Shown piece after piece: positions 43,425 to 46,795 of a stretch of 46,795 nucleotides of DNA. The notes under the pieces were generated by a model, which saw nothing but the letters and a program-made list of their open reading frames with translations, searched no databases and was not told the origin of the DNA. A program made the position numbers and the translations under genes. Every line of letters begins with the position of its first letter. Within the stretch, counting starts at the first letter, position 1. This DNA comes from Bradyrhizobium nitroreducens (GTDB lineage Bacteria; Pseudomonadota; Alphaproteobacteria; Rhizobiales; Xanthobacteraceae). Where the stretch lies: contig NZ_LFJC01000003.1 of assembly GCF_002776695.1 (NCBI RefSeq), positions 8,056,224 through 8,103,018 of the forward strand, in the 5' to 3' direction.

Positions 43425-44312
43425 CTACGCCGCCAGCTTCACCGCATGCGCAAAGTCCCAATAGAGCTTTCGTGCCTTGGTGTAGAACGGGCCCGGCGTC
43501 AGCTCGTGCTCGTCGATACGGATCACCGGCGCGACCTTGGCGAAATTGCCGGTGGAGAAGATCTCGTCGGCCGCCAAGAAATCGGCGTAACGCAGCGTCT
43601 TCTCGACCACCGTGACGCCGTCGCCGCGCAGCAGGCTGATGACGCGCTGGCGCGTGATGCCGTTGAGGAAGGTACCGTTCGGCACGGGCGTGAAGACCAC
43701 GCCGTCCTTGGCCATGAACACGTTGGAATTGCCGAACTCGGCGACGTTGCCGAGCATGTCGAGCATCAAGGCGTTCTGGAAGCCGCGGGAGGCGGCTTCG
43801 GCGAGCGCGCGCGAATTGTTCGGATAGAGGCAGGCCGCTTTCGCCTCGACCGGCGCGCATTCGGCCGTGGGCCGGCGGAACGGCGACAAGGTGATGGCGT
43901 TGCCGACGGGTTTGGGCATCGGCGCCTCGTAGATGCACAGGCACCAGTTGGTCGTTTCGGGATCGAACAGCACGCCGCCGCCGCTTCCGTTCTCGGCCCA
44001 GTACATCGGGCGGATGTAGAGCTCGGCATTGGCCGCGAAGCGCGCGATGCCTTCGCTTGCGAGCGTGAGCCAGGTCCCGGCATCGACCACCGGCTTCAGG
44101 CCGAAATTGATCGCGGATTGATTGGCGCGGGCGACGTGACGGTCGAGATCTGGCGCGACGCCCTCGAAGGCACGTGCACCGTCGAACACCACCGAGCCGA
44201 GCCAGGCCGCGTGCGTGCGCGGGCCCATGATCGGCACGTTGCCGTCGTGCCATTTGCCCTCGAAGAAGGTCCAGCTCGGCGAATATTCGATCGGTTTCTT
44301 GATCTCGGCCAT
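43425..44312 (-). CDS. branched-chain amino acid aminotransferase-like (PLP fold type IV)
   Basis: A 295-residue class IV aminotransferase. Landmarks are 'FFEGKWHDGNVPIMGPRTHAAWLGSVVFDGARAFEG', RPMYW, the likely PLP Lys158 in VEAKAACLYPNN, and 'EFGNSNVFMAKDGVVFTPVPNGTFLNGITRQRVISLLR'. The segment after Lys (CLYPNN) differs from the usual NYxxS of IlvE, so the substrate may be other than branched-chain amino acids; the family also holds D-amino acid aminotransferases. The start at 44312 is plain. Convergent with the methyltransferase gene and divergent from the esterase gene. Confidence 0.87.
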   Translation of the reverse strand: MAEIKKPIEYSPSWTFFEGKWHDGNVPIMGPRTHAAWLGSVVFDGARAFEGVAPDLDRHVARANQSAINFGLKPVVDAGTWLTLASEGIARFAANAELYIRPMYWAENGSGGGVLFDPETTNWCLCIYEAPMPKPVGNAITLSPFRRPTAECAPVEAKAACLYPNNSRALAEAASRGFQNALMLDMLGNVAEFGNSNVFMAKDGVVFTPVPNGTFLNGITRQRVISLLRGDGVTVVEKTLRYADFLAADEIFSTGNFAKVAPVIRIDEHELTPGPFYTKARKLYWDFAHAVKLAA

Positions 44313-44448
44313 GTCAGGCCTCCCCTGGCAAATATCCCGGCACTATTGCCCCAATTTCTAAACGATTTGCGTAGGGGGCCGGGACACTTCCCTGGAGGGT
44401 AAGACATGACAAATCGGCTATAATGTCGGCCACGATATGGAGTCCGCC

Positions 44449-45384
44449 ATGCCGCTCGATCCGCTCGCAAAGCGCTTGTTGACCATGATGGCCGCGGCTG
44501 CGCCGCAGGCGAGAACCCGGCCGAGCGTGGAGGCGCGGCGGCAATCGTTGGCAAAGCTGATGCAGTTCGCCCGCACCGATGCGCCTGACGTGACGACGCG
44601 CGACGGCGTGCTGCCCGGCCGCGACCACGAGGTGCCCTATCGGCTCTACACGCCTGCAAGTGCCGAGGAGCTTGCGCCGGGCTTCGTGTTCTTCCACGGC
44701 GGCGGTCTCGTTGCCGGCGGCATTGCCACGCATGACCGCATCGCGGCGGCGCTGGCGCATGCCACCGGCTGCCGCCTCGTCTCGGTCGACTACCGGCTCG
44801 CGCCGGAGCATCCCTTTCCGGCCGCGATCGAGGACGCGATCACCGCCACCGAATGGGTTGCGCGCGAGGCCGCCTCGCTCGGCGTCGACGCCGACCGCCT
44901 GGTGGTCGGCGGCGATTCCGCCGGGGCAACGCTCGCGGCGATCGTATGCCAGGAGGCGGCGCAGACCGCAGGCCTTGCCATCGCCGCGCAATGTCTGATC
45001 TGCCCGGTGCTGGATTTCGAGGAAACCTCGCCCTCACGCGAAGCCTTTGCCGAGGGCCATCTGATCGACCGCGTCACGATCGAGGCCGATCTCGCCGACT
45101 ATCTGCCCGAGGGAATCGACACGGCAGATCCCCGCGTGTCTCCGCTGCGCGCAACACGGGTCGCTGGCCTGCCGACCGCGATCATCCACACCGCCGAATA
45201 CGACCCGATGCGCGATGAAGGCAACGCCTATGCCCGCAAGCTGCTCGCCGCAGGCGTCGCCGTCGAGCATGTCTGTCACGACGGCATGGTTCACAATTTC
45301 CACGCCATGGGCGCGATCCTGCCGCAAGCGCAGCTGGTGCTGTCGCAGATCGGCGAGCAGGTGCGGCGAGCGGTGGAGAGGTAG
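44449..45384 (+). CDS. alpha/beta hydrolase (HSL-family esterase/lipase)
   Basis: A 311-residue hormone-sensitive-lipase-type hydrolase. HGGG (83-86) forms the oxyanion hole, GDSAG holds the nucleophile Ser157, the acid is in AEYDPMRDEG, and the His in HDGMVHNF. The start at 44449 (MPLDPLAKRLL) is chosen because GGAG sits about eight bases upstream; the ATG at 44437 has no ribosome site. No signal peptide, so it is probably cytoplasmic. The substrate is not known. Confidence 0.92.
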   Translation: MPLDPLAKRLLTMMAAAAPQARTRPSVEARRQSLAKLMQFARTDAPDVTTRDGVLPGRDHEVPYRLYTPASAEELAPGFVFFHGGGLVAGGIATHDRIAAALAHATGCRLVSVDYRLAPEHPFPAAIEDAITATEWVAREAASLGVDADRLVVGGDSAGATLAAIVCQEAAQTAGLAIAAQCLICPVLDFEETSPSREAFAEGHLIDRVTIEADLADYLPEGIDTADPRVSPLRATRVAGLPTAIIHTAEYDPMRDEGNAYARKLLAAGVAVEHVCHDGMVHNFHAMGAILPQAQLVLSQIGEQVRRAVER

Positions 45385-45390
45385 TGCGGA

Positions 45391-45636
45391 TTACGCGCGC
45401 GCGTCGATCACGGCCCGGGCGGCCATGACGTAGTCAGGCCAATGCGCGTCCGCATAGCGCTCCGCCTGGCGGGCGCAGCTGACATCGGGCGCATGCGCGG
45501 CGGCAATCATGCGCGCAAAGCGTTCCTCGGCAACCGTCGTGTCATCGGGCACCGGCGCGGGCGCAGCCGCCACGGCGGTCGGAGCGACGGCGAGCCCCGC
45601 CATTCCAGCGAGCAGGATGCGGCGTGACGTGGTCAT
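45391..45636 (-). CDS. small secreted protein with Tat-like signal
   Basis: An 81-residue protein whose N-terminus MTTSRRILLAGMAGLAVAPT holds a twin Arg and a hydrophobic run that could be a Tat or Sec signal (cleavage near VAAA). The mature part is short with one Cys (DVSCARQAERYADAHWPDYVMAARAVIDARA). GGAGG lies ten bases upstream of the ATG. No family is recognised. Convergent with the esterase gene. Confidence 0.6.
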   Translation of the reverse strand: MTTSRRILLAGMAGLAVAPTAVAAAPAPVPDDTTVAEERFARMIAAAHAPDVSCARQAERYADAHWPDYVMAARAVIDARA

Positions 45637-45815
45637 GGCTGTCGTCCTCCGTTGTCCGGCCTATCTCGGCCGGCGAGCGAGTCAGTGCGATCCCGGCAAG
45701 GTAGCCGCGCCTGTCGATGCCGTCCATGGTCTGCCGATAGCGCTTGACCGCGGGAACAATCACGTTCCATCTAGCTCACGATTTCGCCACCACGACCCAC
45801 GCGTCGGATTGTCAC

Positions 45816-46721
45816 GTGTCCCCTCGCCGCCCATCACATCGTCCAGTCTTGCGCGCTGTCGCGATGGGACTGGCCTGTCTGGTGGTTTCGGCCGGCGCGG
45901 CCTTCGCCGCCGACGACGAGGAGGATGCGCCGGCGAAACCCGCGATCCCGAACCTCTATCTCGATCTGCGTACGAGCTATGCGTCGATCCCTGCGGGGAC
46001 GCTCGGGCTCGGCTTCGGCAGCACGTCGCTGTCGACCGCCCTCGAAGCCCTGGCGGTGCGCAGAGGCGCGACGCTGCCGAACGGCCTGCCGGCCGCGAAG
46101 TCGATTGCCGTCGACCTGCCGCTGACCGTCGACGTCAACGACCGCGTCTCGCTCTATGGCGGCGTATCGGGCTCGACGACCGACATCGGCGGCGGCTGGT
46201 CGACGTTCGACGTCACGAGCTGGAACATTGGCGTGCAGGCTGACCTTTATCAGCAGAATGGCGGCAGGATCCCGACCATCACGCTGCAATCGACCCTGAC
46301 GCAGTCGGTGCCGAACGAGCAGGGCATGACGAACTCGTTCAACAACATCCTGGAATTCGACTACGCGCTCGACGAGGACGAGACGCGGGGCTGGCTGGCC
46401 GGCATGCAATATACCTACACCACCATCGCCAGCCCGTTCGCCAGCATCCGGCCAAACACGATCCTCTATGCCGGCGGCTATTACCAATGGCCGAGCAACT
46501 GGAAGTTCACCGGGCGCCTCGGCGTGCAGTCGTTCGGCGGCGCGCAGCTCGCGGGCCGGACGCTGGCGGAGTCCTTCACGCAGCCGATCCTGCGGCTCGA
46601 CCTCGATCGCATGGACGACAACGACAACCGCCTGTTCGGCATCACCGCGCAGATCGCCTGGATGCCGAAGCCGTCCTACCAGCTGACCCTGCGAACCCCG
46701 CTCTACGCCGCGCGGAACTAG
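45816..46721 (+). CDS. outer-membrane-protein-like secreted protein
   Basis: A 301-residue protein from the GTG at 45816 with a signal peptide (SPRRPSHRPVLRAVAMGLACLVVSAGAAFA, cleavage before ADDEED). The mature part has short amphipathic strands with aromatic ends (LYLDLRTSYASIP, WNIGVQADLYQQNGG, YALDEDETRGWLAGMQYTYTT, 'LYAGGYYQWPSNWKFTGRLGVQSFGG'), which suggest a beta-barrel outer membrane protein. An upstream TTG at 45744 and an ATG at 45864 are alternative starts. No specific family is recognised. Confidence 0.7.
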   Translation: MSPRRPSHRPVLRAVAMGLACLVVSAGAAFAADDEEDAPAKPAIPNLYLDLRTSYASIPAGTLGLGFGSTSLSTALEALAVRRGATLPNGLPAAKSIAVDLPLTVDVNDRVSLYGGVSGSTTDIGGGWSTFDVTSWNIGVQADLYQQNGGRIPTITLQSTLTQSVPNEQGMTNSFNNILEFDYALDEDETRGWLAGMQYTYTTIASPFASIRPNTILYAGGYYQWPSNWKFTGRLGVQSFGGAQLAGRTLAESFTQPILRLDLDRMDDNDNRLFGITAQIAWMPKPSYQLTLRTPLYAARN

Positions 46722-46795
46722 AGCATTTTCGGTTCTGATTGAATCAGAACCGAAGCTCTAGATTCTTGTTTTGACGCGTTTTCTTCACGCGAACC
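46718..46795. repeat. dispersed repeat, cut by the window edge
   Basis: CTAGAGC (46718-46724) and GCTCTAG (46755-46761) enclose TTCGGTTCTGATT (46728-46740) and its exact complement (46742-46754), a near-perfect hairpin of about 20 bp. The following ATTCTTGTTTTGACGCGTTT and TTCACGCGAACC are, from memory, part of an element common in Bradyrhizobium and related genera. The stop codon of the outer-membrane-like gene (TAG) lies within the left arm. Confidence 0.8.

Noticed and set aside
44419..44424. TATAAT as a -10 box for the esterase gene
   Set aside because: No acceptable -35 hexamer at 16-18 bases upstream; the nearest ATGACA is only seven bases away.

Overview
The window looks like chromosome from a Bradyrhizobium-type alphaproteobacterium. 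The evidence is GC-rich coding sequence with strong GC3 bias, alphaproteobacterial gene content (PTS-Ntr enzyme I, PhaR/PhbAB, a DUF4167 protein, a 946-residue SecA), and several palindromic intergenic repeats that I recognise from memory as Bradyrhizobium-type (about 1545-2030, 20145-20244, 22164-22194, 39458-39548, 46718-46795). The assignment rests on pattern recognition; no database search was possible.

Layout. Positions 1-5350 are accessory in character: a small conserved-looking ORF, a metallophosphoesterase with atypical codon use, a long mosaic repeat, then a five-gene same-strand run of little-known proteins (secreted protein, TPR protein, Cys-pair zinc-ribbon-like protein, two more secreted proteins). 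Positions 5396-13505 form an amide-type uptake and hydrolysis locus. On the minus strand lie an AmiC-like ligand-binding protein without a signal peptide, an amidase-signature hydrolase, and a complete branched-chain-amino-acid/urea/amide-type ABC importer (permease LivH-like, Tat-signal binding protein, permease LivM-like, ATPases LivG/LivF-like). A divergent MarR regulator sits next to a 12-bp perfect palindrome. Positions 13700-14104 encode a small secreted protein.

From 14641 to 34185 the window is mostly housekeeping: secA, a parvulin foldase, argJ, a TadG/VWA-like protein, mutT, a BioC/NDUFAF5-like methyltransferase, comF, then the tightly overlapping grxC-nitrilase-DUF1178 run, a DMT exporter, ubiG, a PH-domain membrane protein, lysC, ptsP, prfA and prmC. 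The stretch 34186-34638, between prmC and the DUF4167 gene, has no convincing gene but holds a cluster of perfect hairpins closed by a long-range 7-bp helix, a candidate structured RNA. Positions 35473-39442 carry a methyltransferase, a glyoxalase II-like hydrolase, a DUF985 cupin, a flavin-reductase-like protein and a second DMT exporter. Positions 39585-42641 are the polyhydroxybutyrate precursor genes phbB and phbA, separated by a strong terminator, with the regulator phaR divergent. The remainder holds a methyltransferase, a class IV aminotransferase, an HSL-family esterase, a small secreted protein and an outer-membrane-like protein, ending inside another dispersed repeat.

The most interesting items are the AmiC-like sensor paired with a MarR regulator instead of AmiR, the hairpin cluster at 34211-34327, and the uncharacterised five-gene run at 2191-5348.
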